A stretch of 64,000 nucleotides of DNA from Mycobacterium paraseoulense (GCF_010731655.1 NZ_AP022619.1:434001-498000); one strand, 5' to 3'. Positions 8,659 through 17,360 are shown, counted from the first letter of the stretch. Numbers and translations: made by a program. Notes: generated by a model not told the origin, from the letters alone.

Positions 8659-9082
8659 CGCGGCGACGACACCCTGCCGGCCCGTAGCCCGTCTCGGTCG
8701 CGGAATGGCGCGCTCGCAAGGAGTACTGGATCCGCCACGAATTATGTTTTGCACCGTGAGTCGGCGGTACCGGAAATAATATGAATTCATCGTGTGAGCG
8801 TCACGCTTCCGTTGAATGCAACGCGGGACAATAAATGCGCGTGGTACCTAAATTCGGGCGAGTCCATACTTTTGGAACGGGTTTTGCGCATTTCCCAAGC
8901 CGGAGGGTTGGCACGGGTCACATCGCCGCTACATCGGTATCGGAAATCCGTTAGCAGGCCGGCCGGTCTGCCATCTGGCCCCGCGATGCCGGGCCGGGAT
9001 CGCGCAGGCGACATCCGTGTGAGAGGCGACGCGACCGGGGCGACCGGTAGGGCGTGACGGGGGCTGTCTGCCAATCGGTGTG
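8659..9082. other. Intergenic region without a convincing gene
   Basis: About 420 nt separate the small ORF from the tRNA. The middle part (8740-8900) is A/T-richer than its surroundings and contains the palindrome ATGAATTCAT. An 87-codon GTG-started frame (8794-9057) exists but has no signal, motif or clear ribosome site, so I do not call it a gene. Confidence 0.4.
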
Positions 9083-9085
9083 TGG

Positions 9086-9159
9086 TGCCCTCGGTGGGAT
9101 TCGAACCCACACTGGACGGGTTTTGAGTCCGTTTCCTCTGCCAGTTGGGATACGAGGGC
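9086..9159 (-). tRNA. leuX: tRNA with anticodon CAA (Leu), 74 nt, short variable loop
   Basis: The minus strand folds as a full cloverleaf. The acceptor stem GCCCTCG pairs with CGAGGGC, the discriminator is A, and the genome encodes CCA next to it (9083-9085). The D arm is TCC/GGA with GG in the loop. The anticodon arm is ACGGA-CTCAAAA-CCCGT with an A-C mismatch at the base next to the loop. The variable loop has five bases and the T arm is GTGGG-TTCGAAT-CCCAC. The anticodon CAA reads UUG (Leu), but bacterial Leu tRNAs normally have a long variable arm and this one does not. A TAAGGT box (9179-9174) 14 nt upstream is a likely -10. Confidence 0.9.
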
Positions 9160-9264
9160 TAACTCGGCCTCCTACCTTAGAGGCAGCCTCCCACCATAGA
9201 GGATCTGCTGGCGCCCACCGTGTCACCGCCCCCGCGGTCGCTGGTCTGACGCGTTCACGAGACA

Positions 9265-9888
9265 ATGTCCGTCATGACAGGCCCCACGACCGACACCGAC
9301 GCCGCTGTGCCGCGCCGGGTCCTGATCGCGGAAGACGAAGCGCTCATCCGACTGGACCTCGCCGAGATGCTGCGAGAGGAGGGTTACGAGATCGTCGGGG
9401 AGGCCGGCGACGGACAGGAAGCCGTCGAGTTGGCCGAACAACATCGACCCGACCTGGTGATCATGGACGTCAAGATGCCGCGCCGGGACGGGATCGACGC
9501 GGCGTCCGAGATCGCCGCCAAGCGCATCGCGCCGATCGTCGTGCTGACCGCGTTCAGCCAGCGGGACTTGGTCGAGCGCGCCCGTGACGCCGGTGCGATG
9601 GCCTACCTGGTGAAGCCCTTCACGATCAGCGACCTGATCCCGGCGATCGAGTTGGCGGTCAGCCGTTTCAGCGAGATCACCGAGCTGGAGCGCGAAGTGG
9701 CGACGCTGTCCGAGCGGCTGGAGACCCGCAAGCTCGTCGAGCGCGCCAAGGGCTTGCTGCAGACCAAACAGGGCATGACCGAGCCCGAGGCGTTCAAGTG
9801 GATTCAGCGCGCCGCCATGGACCGGCGCACGACTATGAAGCGGGTCGCCGAAGTCGTCCTGGAAACCCTGGACACCCCCGACGAATAG
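9265..9888 (+). CDS. pdtaR: PdtaR, two-component response regulator with ANTAR antitermination domain
   Basis: The N-terminal receiver domain has the acidic pair (AEDEALIRLDL), the phospho-acceptor Asp in IMDVKMPRRDG (Asp65 counted from the second Met) and Lys in VKPF. A helical linker leads to a C-terminal ANTAR domain (LVERAKGLLQTKQGMTEPEAFKWI), which binds RNA hairpins and prevents transcription termination. Its partner histidine kinase in mycobacteria is PdtaS, encoded elsewhere. The pair controls PE/PPE and other genes in response to copper and nitric oxide in M. tuberculosis. Two ATGs (9265, 9274) are in frame three codons apart; the second gives the length closest to the M. tuberculosis protein. 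Confidence 0.96.
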   Translation: MSVMTGPTTDTDAAVPRRVLIAEDEALIRLDLAEMLREEGYEIVGEAGDGQEAVELAEQHRPDLVIMDVKMPRRDGIDAASEIAAKRIAPIVVLTAFSQRDLVERARDAGAMAYLVKPFTISDLIPAIELAVSRFSEITELEREVATLSERLETRKLVERAKGLLQTKQGMTEPEAFKWIQRAAMDRRTTMKRVAEVVLETLDTPDE

Positions 9889-9912
9889 CTCCGCTTCCGG
9901 ATAGCGCCCCAG

Positions 9913-9974
9913 CGCGAGCGTGCGTGTCTGTACATCGACACGCCGTTGGGGGCGTACAACTGCGCACGCTCGCG
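9913..9974. repeat. Long inverted repeat between convergent genes
   Basis: The arms CGCGAGCGTGCG (9913-9924) and CGCACGCTCGCG (9963-9974) are perfect complements around a 38-base loop. The loop itself carries a second hairpin, GTGTC (9924-9928) with GACAC (9937-9941). It sits between pdtaR and the convergent thiolase gene, where a bidirectional terminator is expected. The motif also looks like a dispersed mycobacterial intergenic element. Confidence 0.6.
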
Positions 9975-9994
9975 GGTACCGGGCCCGGCGGGGC

Positions 9995-11197
9995 TCAGCG
10001 CGTCACGATCACCGACGAGCCGTGTCCGAACAGGCCCTGGTTGGCGGTGACGCCGACCGTGGCGTTCTCCACCTGCCGGCCGGTCGCCTGACCGCGCAGC
10101 TGCCAGGTCAGCTCGCAGACCTGGGCGATGGCCTGCGCGGGAATGGCCTCGCCGAAGCAGGCCAGCCCGCCCGAGGGGTTGACCGGGACCTTGCCGCCGA
10201 TGGTGGTCGCGCCGCTGCGCAACAGCGCCTCGGCCTCACCCTTGGGGCATAACCCGAGGTGCTCGTACCAGTCGAGCTCGAGCGCGGTGGACAGGTCGTA
10301 AACCTCGGCCAGGCTGACGTCCTCGGGCCCGATGCCCGCCTCGGCGTAGGCCGCATCCAGGATCTGGTCCTTGAACACCCGCTCGGGGGCGGCCACGACG
10401 GCGGTGGAATCCGTTGCGATATCGGGCAATTCGGGTAGGTGCTGCGGGTAGCGCGGGGTCACGGTGCTGACCGCGCGCACCGACGGCACGCCGTCGAGCG
10501 AGCCGAGGTGTTTGCGGGCGAACTCGGCACTGGCCACGATCAGCGCCGCGGCGCCGTCGGAGGTGGCGCAGATGTCGAGCTGCCGCAACGGGTCGCTGAC
10601 CACCGGGCTGGCCAGCACGTCCTCGACCGAGGATTCCTTGCGGTAGCGGGCATTCGGGTTCTGCAGGCCGTGCCGTGAGTTCTTCACCTTCACCTGCGCG
10701 AAGTCCTCGGACGTCGCGCCGTAGAGGTCCATCCGGCGCCGTGCCAGCAGCGCGAAATACACCGGATTCATCGCGCCGATCAGGTGGAACCGCTGCCAGT
10801 CGGGGTCGTTCTTGCGTTCCCCGCCCACCGGGGCGAACGCCCCCTTCGGGGTGGTGTCGGCGCCGATCACCAGCGCGACGTCGCAGAAGCCCGCCAGGAT
10901 CTGCGCCCGTGCGCTCTGCAACGCCTGCGAACCGCTGGCGCACGCCGCGTAGCTCGAGCTGACCGGCACGCCGTTCCAGCCCAGCTTCTGGGCGAACGTC
11001 GACCCGGCGATGAAGCCCGGGTAGCCGTTGCGGATGGTGTCCGCGCCCGCGACCAATTGGATCTGCCGCCAGTCCAGGCCCGCCTCGGCCAGCGCGGCGC
11101 GCGCGGCGACCACCCCGTATTCGGTGAAGTCGCGGCCCCACTTGCCCCACGGGTGCATGCCCGCGCCCAGGATGTACAGCGGTTCGGGTGTGCTCAT
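9995..11197 (-). CDS. Thiolase-fold lipid-transfer protein (SCP-x-like thiolase)
   Basis: This 400-residue protein has a thiolase fold: YAACASGSQAL around the nucleophile position, a C-terminal GGLACFGEAIPA segment with NPSGG, and HGSSVIV at the end. This subfamily (often called lipid carrier protein) includes sterol side-chain thiolases and aldolases that work with a DUF35 partner. Here the DUF35 gene lies immediately upstream, with only two bases between its stop and this ATG (11197), so the two probably form one complex. It matches M. tuberculosis Rv1627c. A KstR-like operator before the pair suggests a role in cholesterol or acyl-CoA breakdown. The exact reaction cannot be read from sequence. 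Confidence 0.88.
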   Translation of the reverse strand: MSTPEPLYILGAGMHPWGKWGRDFTEYGVVAARAALAEAGLDWRQIQLVAGADTIRNGYPGFIAGSTFAQKLGWNGVPVSSSYAACASGSQALQSARAQILAGFCDVALVIGADTTPKGAFAPVGGERKNDPDWQRFHLIGAMNPVYFALLARRRMDLYGATSEDFAQVKVKNSRHGLQNPNARYRKESSVEDVLASPVVSDPLRQLDICATSDGAAALIVASAEFARKHLGSLDGVPSVRAVSTVTPRYPQHLPELPDIATDSTAVVAAPERVFKDQILDAAYAEAGIGPEDVSLAEVYDLSTALELDWYEHLGLCPKGEAEALLRSGATTIGGKVPVNPSGGLACFGEAIPAQAIAQVCELTWQLRGQATGRQVENATVGVTANQGLFGHGSSVIVTR

Positions 11198-11199
11198 GT

Positions 11200-11652
11200 T
11201 CAGGCCACCTTCCACGCGTGCACGATGCGCTGCACGCCGTCGTCGTCGGTGAACAGCGGCATGGTGGTCAACTCCATCTCCATGCCGACCTTCAGGTCGG
11301 CGGCCAGCGTGCCCCCGACCACCTTGCCCAGCACGATGATTCCCTCGTCGGCCAGTTCGACCGCGGCGATGGCGAACGGCTCGAAGGGATCCGCCGCGGG
11401 GTAGGGCGGGGGCGGTGGATACCGATTCTCGGTGTAGCTCCACAGCTTTCCCCGGGTCGACAACGCGACGGACTCCAGGGTGTCGCTGGCGCAGCCCGGA
11501 TTGGGGCAATTGTTCTCGCGCGGCGGGAAGACGTAGGTGCCGCACACGGGGCACTTGCTGCCGATCAAGTGGGGGCGGGCGGCCCCGTCAGTAGTCGAGT
11601 CGGTGGCGAACCATCCGTCGATCGCGGGTTGTTGGCTGGTGACCTCGGGCAC
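11200..11652 (-). CDS. DUF35 protein (zinc ribbon plus OB fold), partner of the thiolase
   Basis: This 150-residue protein has a four-Cys zinc ribbon (CPVCGTYVFPPRENNCPNPGC) followed by an OB-fold region ending in IVHAWKVA. DUF35 proteins bind acyl-CoA and pair with thiolases, aldolases or hydratases of sterol side-chain breakdown. The order DUF35-thiolase with a 2-nt gap is typical. It matches M. tuberculosis Rv1628c. The ATG at 11652 faces polA divergently across 106 nt that contain a KstR-like palindrome. Confidence 0.88.
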   Translation of the reverse strand: MPEVTSQQPAIDGWFATDSTTDGAARPHLIGSKCPVCGTYVFPPRENNCPNPGCASDTLESVALSTRGKLWSYTENRYPPPPPYPAADPFEPFAIAAVELADEGIIVLGKVVGGTLAADLKVGMEMELTTMPLFTDDDGVQRIVHAWKVA

Positions 11653-11683
11653 CCGGCCAGACTACCCAGCCCCGATACGAAAC

Positions 11684-11697
11684 TGAAACGTGTTGCA
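11684..11697. promoter_or_regulatory. KstR-type operator
   Basis: TGAAACGTGTTGCA fits every fixed position of TNNAACNNGTTNNA, the consensus of the TetR-family sterol-catabolism repressor KstR. The dyad extends outward as AACTG...CAGTT (11681-11700). It is 32-45 nt upstream of the DUF35-thiolase pair, whose functions fit that regulon. Binding is inferred. Confidence 0.65.
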
Positions 11698-11745
11698 GTT
11701 CTGGCTCGGGGCGGTTGGGGCGCGTGCTTCGTCGTACCGGGTGCC

Positions 11746-11751
11746 TAGAGT
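11746..11751 (+). promoter_or_regulatory. Putative -10 box of polA
   Basis: TAGAGT ends 7 nt before the GTG start of polA, and no Shine-Dalgarno sequence fits between them. This suggests transcription starts at or next to the G of the start codon, giving a leaderless mRNA. Confidence 0.45.
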
Positions 11752-11758
11752 GTGAGCC

Positions 11759-14458
11759 GTGAGTATCGCCAGCGGGGAGCAGACCAAGCCGACGCTGATG
11801 CTGCTGGACGGCAATTCGCTGGCCTTCCGCGCGTTCTACGCGCTGCCCGCCGAGAATTTCAAGACCCGCGGCGGGCTGACCACCAACGCGGTCTACGGCT
11901 TCACCGCGATGCTGATCAACCTGCTGCGCGACGAGGCACCCACGCATGTGGCCGCGGCGTTCGACGTGTCGCGGCAGACCTTCCGTTCGGAGCGGTACCC
12001 GGAGTACAAGGCGAACCGCTCGTCGACGCCCGACGAGTTTCACGGCCAGATCGACATCACCAAGGAAGTGCTGAACGCGCTGGGCATCACGGTGCTCGCC
12101 GAGCCCGGTTTCGAAGCCGACGACCTCATCGCGACCTTGGCCACCCAGGCCGAAAACGAGGGCTTCCGCGTGCTGGTGGTGACCGGGGACCGGGACTCCC
12201 TGCAGCTGGTCAGCGACGACGTGACCGTGCTCTACCCGCGCAAGGGCGTCAGCGAGCTCACCCGGTTCACTCCGGAGGCGGTCGTCGAAAAATACGGGCT
12301 GACCCCCACGCAATACCCGGACTTCGCGGCCCTGCGTGGCGATCCGAGCGACAACCTGCCCGGCATCCCGGGCGTGGGGGAGAAGACCGCGTCCAAGTGG
12401 ATCGTCGAATACGGCTCGCTGCAGGGGCTGGTGGACAACGTCGACTCGGTGCGCGGCAAGGTCGGCGACGCGCTGCGAGCCAACCTCGCCGGCGTGATCC
12501 GCAACCGCGAGCTCACCGACCTGGTCAAGGACGTGCCGCTGGCGCAGACCCCGGACACGCTGCGCATGCTGCCGTGGGATCGCGACCAAATCCACCGCCT
12601 GTTCGACGACCTGGAGTTCCGGGTATTGCGCGACCGGCTGTTCGACACGCTGGCCGCCGTCGAGCCCGAGGTCGACGCGGGATTCGACGTGCGCGGCGGG
12701 GCGCTGCAGCCCGGCGAGCTGGCCGTGTGGCTGGCCGAGCACAGCTCGGGCAAGAGGTTCGGCCTGGCGGTCGTCGGCACCCACTTGGCCTACGACGCCG
12801 ACGCCACCGCGCTGGCCATCGTGTCCGCCGACGGCGAGGGCCGCTACATCGACACCTCGGCCCTGGATCCCGACGACGAGGCGGCGCTGGCGTCCTGGCT
12901 GGCCGATCCGGGTCCGCCCAAGGCGCTGCACGAGGCCAAGCTGGCGATGCACGACCTCGCCGGCCGGGGCTGGACGCTGGCCGGCGTGACCTCCGATACC
13001 GCGCTGGCCGCCTACCTGGTGCGTCCCGGGCAGCGCAGCTTCTCCCTCGAGGACCTGTCCCTGCGCTACCTGCGCCGCGAGCTGCGCGCGGAAACAGCTG
13101 AGCAGCAACAGCTTTCGCTGCTCGACGATCCCGAGGGCACCGACGACCAGGCGGTGCAGACCCTGATCCTGCGGGCCGTGGCGGTGCTGGACCTGGCCGA
13201 CGCGCTCGACGAGGAGCTGGCCCGCATCAACTCCACGTCGCTGCTGGGCGGCATGGAACTGCCCGTGCAGCGGGTGCTGGCCGGGATGGAACACACCGGC
13301 ATCGCAGTCGATTTGGATCTGCTCGGCGAGCTGCAGAGCGATTTCGCCCACCAGATCCGCGACGCCGCCGAAGCGGCCTACGCGGTGATCGGCAAGCAGA
13401 TCAACCTGGGTTCGCCAAAGCAGTTGCAGGCGGTGCTCTTCGACGAGCTGGAGATGCCGAAGACCAAGCGCACCAAGACCGGCTACACCACCGACGCCGA
13501 CGCCCTGCAGTCGCTGTTCGACAAGACCGGCCATCCCTTCCTGCAGCACCTGCTCACCCACCGCGACGCCACCCGGCTCAAGGTGACGGTGGACGGGTTG
13601 CTCAATTCGGTGGCCTCCGACGGGCGCATCCACACCACGTTCAACCAGACCATCGCGGCGACGGGCCGGCTGTCGTCGACCGAGCCGAACCTGCAGAACA
13701 TTCCCATCCGCACCGAGGCCGGCCGGCGGATCCGCGACGCGTTCGTGGTCGGCGGCGGCTACAGCGAGCTGATGACCGCCGACTACAGCCAGATCGAGAT
13801 GCGGATCATGGCGCATCTGTCCCGGGACGAGGGCCTCATCGAGGCCTTCAACACGGGGGAGGACCTGCATTCGTTCGTCGCCTCCCGGGCGTTCGGCGTG
13901 CCGATCGACGAGGTCACCGCCGAACTGCGCCGCCGGGTCAAGGCGATGTCGTACGGCCTGGCCTACGGGCTGAGCGCCTACGGGCTGTCGCAACAGCTGA
14001 AGATCTCCACCGAAGAGGCGAAGGAACAGATGGAGGCCTACTTCGCCCGTTTCGGCGGGGTGCGCGACTACCTGATGAACATCGTCGAGCAGGCCCGCAA
14101 GGACGGCTACACCTCGACGGTGCTGGGCCGCCGCCGATACCTCCCCGAACTGGACAGCAGCAACCGCCAGGTGCGGGAGGCCGCCGAGCGGGCGGCGCTC
14201 AACGCCCCCATCCAGGGCAGCGCCGCCGACATCATCAAGGTGGCGATGATCGAAGTCGACAAGGCGATCGACGAGGCCGGGCTCAAATCCCGCATGCTGC
14301 TGCAGGTGCACGACGAACTCCTGTTCGAAGTCGCGCCCGGCGAACGGGACCAGCTCGAGGCGCTCGCCCGCGAGAAGATGGGCGGCGCCTATCCGCTCGA
14401 CGTCCCGCTGGAGGTGTCGGTGGGGTACGGCCGCTCATGGGACGCCGCCGCGCACTAG
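11759..14458 (+). CDS. polA: DNA polymerase I
   Basis: This 899-residue repair and Okazaki-fragment polymerase has a 5' nuclease domain (about 1-310), a degenerate proofreading-like middle domain, and a family A polymerase domain. The catalytic acids are in motif A (DYSQIEMRIMAH, Asp675) and motif C (QVHDELLFE, Asp852). The O helix reads KAMSYGLAYG. Tyr732 therefore occupies the place of the Phe that limits dideoxynucleotide use in E. coli and Taq enzymes, as is known in M. tuberculosis Pol I. The GTG at 11759 is preceded by a TAGAGT box and no ribosome site, so translation may be leaderless. Its neighbours rpsA and coaE follow on the same strand. Confidence 0.98.
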   Translation: MSIASGEQTKPTLMLLDGNSLAFRAFYALPAENFKTRGGLTTNAVYGFTAMLINLLRDEAPTHVAAAFDVSRQTFRSERYPEYKANRSSTPDEFHGQIDITKEVLNALGITVLAEPGFEADDLIATLATQAENEGFRVLVVTGDRDSLQLVSDDVTVLYPRKGVSELTRFTPEAVVEKYGLTPTQYPDFAALRGDPSDNLPGIPGVGEKTASKWIVEYGSLQGLVDNVDSVRGKVGDALRANLAGVIRNRELTDLVKDVPLAQTPDTLRMLPWDRDQIHRLFDDLEFRVLRDRLFDTLAAVEPEVDAGFDVRGGALQPGELAVWLAEHSSGKRFGLAVVGTHLAYDADATALAIVSADGEGRYIDTSALDPDDEAALASWLADPGPPKALHEAKLAMHDLAGRGWTLAGVTSDTALAAYLVRPGQRSFSLEDLSLRYLRRELRAETAEQQQLSLLDDPEGTDDQAVQTLILRAVAVLDLADALDEELARINSTSLLGGMELPVQRVLAGMEHTGIAVDLDLLGELQSDFAHQIRDAAEAAYAVIGKQINLGSPKQLQAVLFDELEMPKTKRTKTGYTTDADALQSLFDKTGHPFLQHLLTHRDATRLKVTVDGLLNSVASDGRIHTTFNQTIAATGRLSSTEPNLQNIPIRTEAGRRIRDAFVVGGGYSELMTADYSQIEMRIMAHLSRDEGLIEAFNTGEDLHSFVASRAFGVPIDEVTAELRRRVKAMSYGLAYGLSAYGLSQQLKISTEEAKEQMEAYFARFGGVRDYLMNIVEQARKDGYTSTVLGRRRYLPELDSSNRQVREAAERAALNAPIQGSAADIIKVAMIEVDKAIDEAGLKSRMLLQVHDELLFEVAPGERDQLEALAREKMGGAYPLDVPLEVSVGYGRSWDAAAH

Positions 14459-14579
14459 CGCGGCACGCGGCTCGGCAGTGCATTTACCGGCGCGGCAGTC
14501 CCCGACTGTGATCTCATAGTGAAAAAATTGGCCCGAAATTCGCGCTGGCGACACTTTCGCCCTGGCCGAACACCCGGTA

Positions 14580-14598
14580 CGGCGCGGATGACGCGCCG
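14580..14598. terminator. GC-rich hairpin after polA
   Basis: CGGCGCG (14580-14586) pairs with CGCGCCG (14592-14598) around GATGA. It has no U-run, which is common for mycobacterial terminators. It lies between polA and the rpsA promoter and could end polA transcripts. Confidence 0.4.
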
Positions 14599-14605
14599 CC
14601 CGGGT

Positions 14606-14635
14606 TTGGCCAGCGTGTACGCAGTCGAGTAGCCT
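14606..14635 (+). promoter_or_regulatory. Putative rpsA promoter
   Basis: TTGGCC (14606-14611) and TAGCCT (14630-14635) are 18 bases apart, a plausible -35/-10 pair for the housekeeping sigma factor. It would give a 5' leader of about 50 nt before the rpsA ATG at 14694. Confidence 0.45.
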
Positions 14636-14693
14636 CAATAGGTAAATCCCAGTTTTATCCCTACGACCCAACCTGTCCGGAGCAACCCACCAC

Positions 14694-16133
14694 ATGCCGA
14701 GTCCCACCGTCACCTCGCCCCAAGTAGCCGTCAACGACATTGGCTCCAGCGAGGATTTTCTTGCCGCAATAGACAAAACGATCAAGTACTTCAACGATGG
14801 CGACATCGTCGAGGGGACGATCGTCAAAGTGGACCGGGACGAGGTGCTCCTCGACATCGGCTACAAGACCGAGGGCGTCATCCCCGCCCGCGAGCTCTCC
14901 ATCAAGCACGACGTCGACCCCAGCGAGGTCGTTTCCGTCGGCGATGAGGTCGAAGCCCTGGTTCTCACCAAGGAGGACAAAGAGGGTCGCCTGATCCTGT
15001 CCAAGAAGCGCGCGCAGTACGAGCGCGCCTGGGGCACCATCGAGGCGCTCAAGGAGAAGGACGAGGCCGTCAAGGGCACCGTCATCGAGGTCGTCAAGGG
15101 TGGCCTGATCCTCGACATCGGCCTGCGTGGCTTCCTGCCCGCGTCGCTGGTCGAGATGCGTCGGGTCCGCGATCTGCAGCCGTACATCGGCAAGGAGATC
15201 GAAGCCAAGATCATCGAGCTGGACAAGAACCGCAACAACGTGGTGCTGTCGCGCCGCGCCTGGCTGGAGCAGACCCAGTCCGAGGTGCGCAGCGAATTCC
15301 TCAACCAGCTGCAGAAGGGCGCCATCCGCAAGGGTGTCGTCTCCTCCATCGTCAACTTCGGCGCGTTCGTCGACCTCGGCGGTGTGGACGGCCTGGTGCA
15401 CGTCTCCGAGCTGTCCTGGAAGCACATCGACCACCCGTCCGAGGTCGTCCAGGTCGGCGACGAGGTCACCGTCGAGGTGCTCGACGTCGACATGGACCGT
15501 GAGCGGGTTTCGTTGTCGCTCAAGGCGACCCAGGAAGACCCGTGGCGGCACTTCGCCCGCACGCACGCCATCGGCCAGATCGTGCCCGGCAAGGTCACCA
15601 AGCTGGTTCCGTTCGGCGCGTTCGTCCGCGTCGAAGAGGGCATCGAGGGCCTGGTGCACATCTCGGAGCTGGCCGAGCGCCACGTCGAGGTGCCCGACCA
15701 GGTGGTCGCCGTCGGCGACGACGCGATGGTCAAGGTCATCGACATCGACCTGGAGCGCCGCCGGATCTCGTTGTCGCTCAAGCAGGCCAACGAGGACTAC
15801 ACCGAGGAGTTCGACCCGGCGAAGTACGGCATGGCCGACAGCTACGACGAGCAGGGCAACTACATCTTCCCCGAGGGCTTCGACGCCGAGACCAACGAAT
15901 GGCTCGAGGGCTTCGAGAAGCAGCGCACCGAGTGGGAGGCCCGCTACGCCGAGGCCGAGCGCCGGCACAAGATGCACACCGCGCAGATGGAGAAGTTTGC
16001 CGCGGCCGAGGCGGCCGGGCACCCCGAGCAGTCGTCGGCCAACGGAGCGCCCGCGGAGAAGGCGGCCGGCGGGTCGCTGGCCAGCGACGCCCAATTGGCG
16101 GCTCTGCGGGAGAAACTCGCCGGCAACGCCTGA
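14694..16133 (+). CDS. rpsA: 30S ribosomal protein S1
   Basis: This 479-residue protein has four S1 RNA-binding repeats (roughly 35-105, 120-190, 205-275, 292-360). Each contains the repeat pattern GxVxxVxxxGAFVDL or a variant, for example IVNFGAFVDLGGVDGLVHVSEL. An acidic, Ala-rich C-terminal tail follows that does not form a repeat. S1 helps mRNA bind the 30S subunit and has also been studied as a pyrazinoic-acid target. The ATG lies about 50 nt after a plausible promoter. coaE follows 12 nt downstream, as in M. tuberculosis. Confidence 0.98.
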   Translation: MPSPTVTSPQVAVNDIGSSEDFLAAIDKTIKYFNDGDIVEGTIVKVDRDEVLLDIGYKTEGVIPARELSIKHDVDPSEVVSVGDEVEALVLTKEDKEGRLILSKKRAQYERAWGTIEALKEKDEAVKGTVIEVVKGGLILDIGLRGFLPASLVEMRRVRDLQPYIGKEIEAKIIELDKNRNNVVLSRRAWLEQTQSEVRSEFLNQLQKGAIRKGVVSSIVNFGAFVDLGGVDGLVHVSELSWKHIDHPSEVVQVGDEVTVEVLDVDMDRERVSLSLKATQEDPWRHFARTHAIGQIVPGKVTKLVPFGAFVRVEEGIEGLVHISELAERHVEVPDQVVAVGDDAMVKVIDIDLERRRISLSLKQANEDYTEEFDPAKYGMADSYDEQGNYIFPEGFDAETNEWLEGFEKQRTEWEARYAEAERRHKMHTAQMEKFAAAEAAGHPEQSSANGAPAEKAAGGSLASDAQLAALREKLAGNA

Positions 16134-16145
16134 CTCCGTTCACGC

Positions 16146-17360
16146 ATGCTGCGTATCGGGCTGACCGGTGGCATCGGTGCCGGCAAGTCGGCGCTGTCGA
16201 CCACCTTCGCGAAATGCGGTGCCGTCATCGTCGACGGCGACGTCATCGCGCGCGAGGTGGTCCAGCCGGGCACCGCGGGGCTGGCGGCGCTGGTCGAGGC
16301 GTTCGGCGCCGATATCCTGCTTCCCGACGGCTCGCTGGATCGTCCCGCCTTGGCCGCCAAGGCCTTTGCCGATGACGAGGCGCGTCAGCGGCTGAACGGC
16401 ATCGTGCACCCACTGGTCGGCAAGCGCCGCGCCGAGATCATCGCCTCGGTGCCCGAGGATTCGGTTGTCGTCGAAGACATTCCGCTGCTGGTGGAGTCCG
16501 GGATGGCGCCGCTGTTCCCGCTCGTCGTCGTGGTGCATGCCGACGTCGAGGTGCGGGTGCGGCGGCTGGTCGAGCAGCGCGGCATGCCCGAAGAGGACGC
16601 CCGCGCCCGGATCGCCGCCCAGGCCAGCGACGAACAGCGCCGTGCGGTCGCCGACATCTGGGTGGACAACTCCGGCAGCCCGGAGGAGCTGGAGCGACGG
16701 GCCCGGGAGTTGTGGGACAACCGGATCCTGCCCTTCGCGCACAACCTCAGCAAGCGTGAGATCGCCCGCGCCCCGGTGCGTCTGGTGGCACCCGATCCGA
16801 CGTGGCCGGACCAGGCGCGCCGCATCGTCAACCGCCTGCGGACCGCGTGCGGCCACCGCGCGTTGCGGGTGGACCACATCGGTTCGACCGCCGTGCCGGA
16901 CCTTCCCGCCAAGGACGTCATCGACATCCAGATCACCGTCGAATCCTTGGCGATCGCCGACGAACTCGCCGAGCCCCTGCTGGCCGCGGGGTATCCCCGC
17001 TGGGAGCACATCAGCGAGGACACCGCCAGGGCCGACGCCCGCAGCACCGTCGACCGCTTCGACCATCAGGACGACGAATCGCTGTGGCAGAAGCGAATTC
17101 ACGCCTCGGCGGATCCCGGCCGCCCCACCAACGTGCACGTCCGGGTGGACGGCTGGCCGGGACAGCAGTTCGCCCTGCTGTTCGTCGACTGGCTGCGGAA
17201 CAACCCCGACGCGCGCGCCGGCTGCCTGGCCGTCAAGCGCGAGGCCGAGCGGGGGGCCGGCGGCGACATCTCCGCCTACGTCGCGGCCAAGGAGCGGTGG
17301 TATCCCGACGCCTACCGCCGCGCGTGGGCCTGGGCGGATTCCACCGGCTGGCGGCCCTAA
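16146..17360 (+). CDS. coaE: Dephospho-CoA kinase fused to a GrpB/UPF0157 domain
   Basis: The N-terminal half (1-200) is dephospho-CoA kinase, the last step of CoA synthesis. It has the P-loop GGIGAGKS near the start, DGDVIAREVV for substrate binding and EDIPLLVESGM in the core. The C-terminal half (about 205-404) is a GrpB/UPF0157 nucleotidyltransferase-fold domain of unknown activity (DHIGSTAVPDLPAKDVIDIQ). This fusion is the normal arrangement in mycobacteria, where the extra domain is reported to aid folding. The start at 16146 is 12 nt after rpsA. The last four bases overlap the end of the convergent gene. Confidence 0.97.
   Translation: MLRIGLTGGIGAGKSALSTTFAKCGAVIVDGDVIAREVVQPGTAGLAALVEAFGADILLPDGSLDRPALAAKAFADDEARQRLNGIVHPLVGKRRAEIIASVPEDSVVVEDIPLLVESGMAPLFPLVVVVHADVEVRVRRLVEQRGMPEEDARARIAAQASDEQRRAVADIWVDNSGSPEELERRARELWDNRILPFAHNLSKREIARAPVRLVAPDPTWPDQARRIVNRLRTACGHRALRVDHIGSTAVPDLPAKDVIDIQITVESLAIADELAEPLLAAGYPRWEHISEDTARADARSTVDRFDHQDDESLWQKRIHASADPGRPTNVHVRVDGWPGQQFALLFVDWLRNNPDARAGCLAVKREAERGAGGDISAYVAAKERWYPDAYRRAWAWADSTGWRP

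Noticed and set aside
8795..8808. GTGAGCGTCAC as a second CRP site
   Set aside because: The half-sites are three bases apart, not six, so CRP spacing is wrong.
8794..9057. 87-codon GTG-started frame before the tRNA
   Set aside because: No signal peptide, domain or clear ribosome site; amino-acid use looks random.
11588..14311. 907-codon open frame antisense to polA
   Set aside because: It is a shadow of high-GC codon use; its product is low-complexity (Gly, Arg, Gln, Val, His) without domains, while polA is certain on the other strand.
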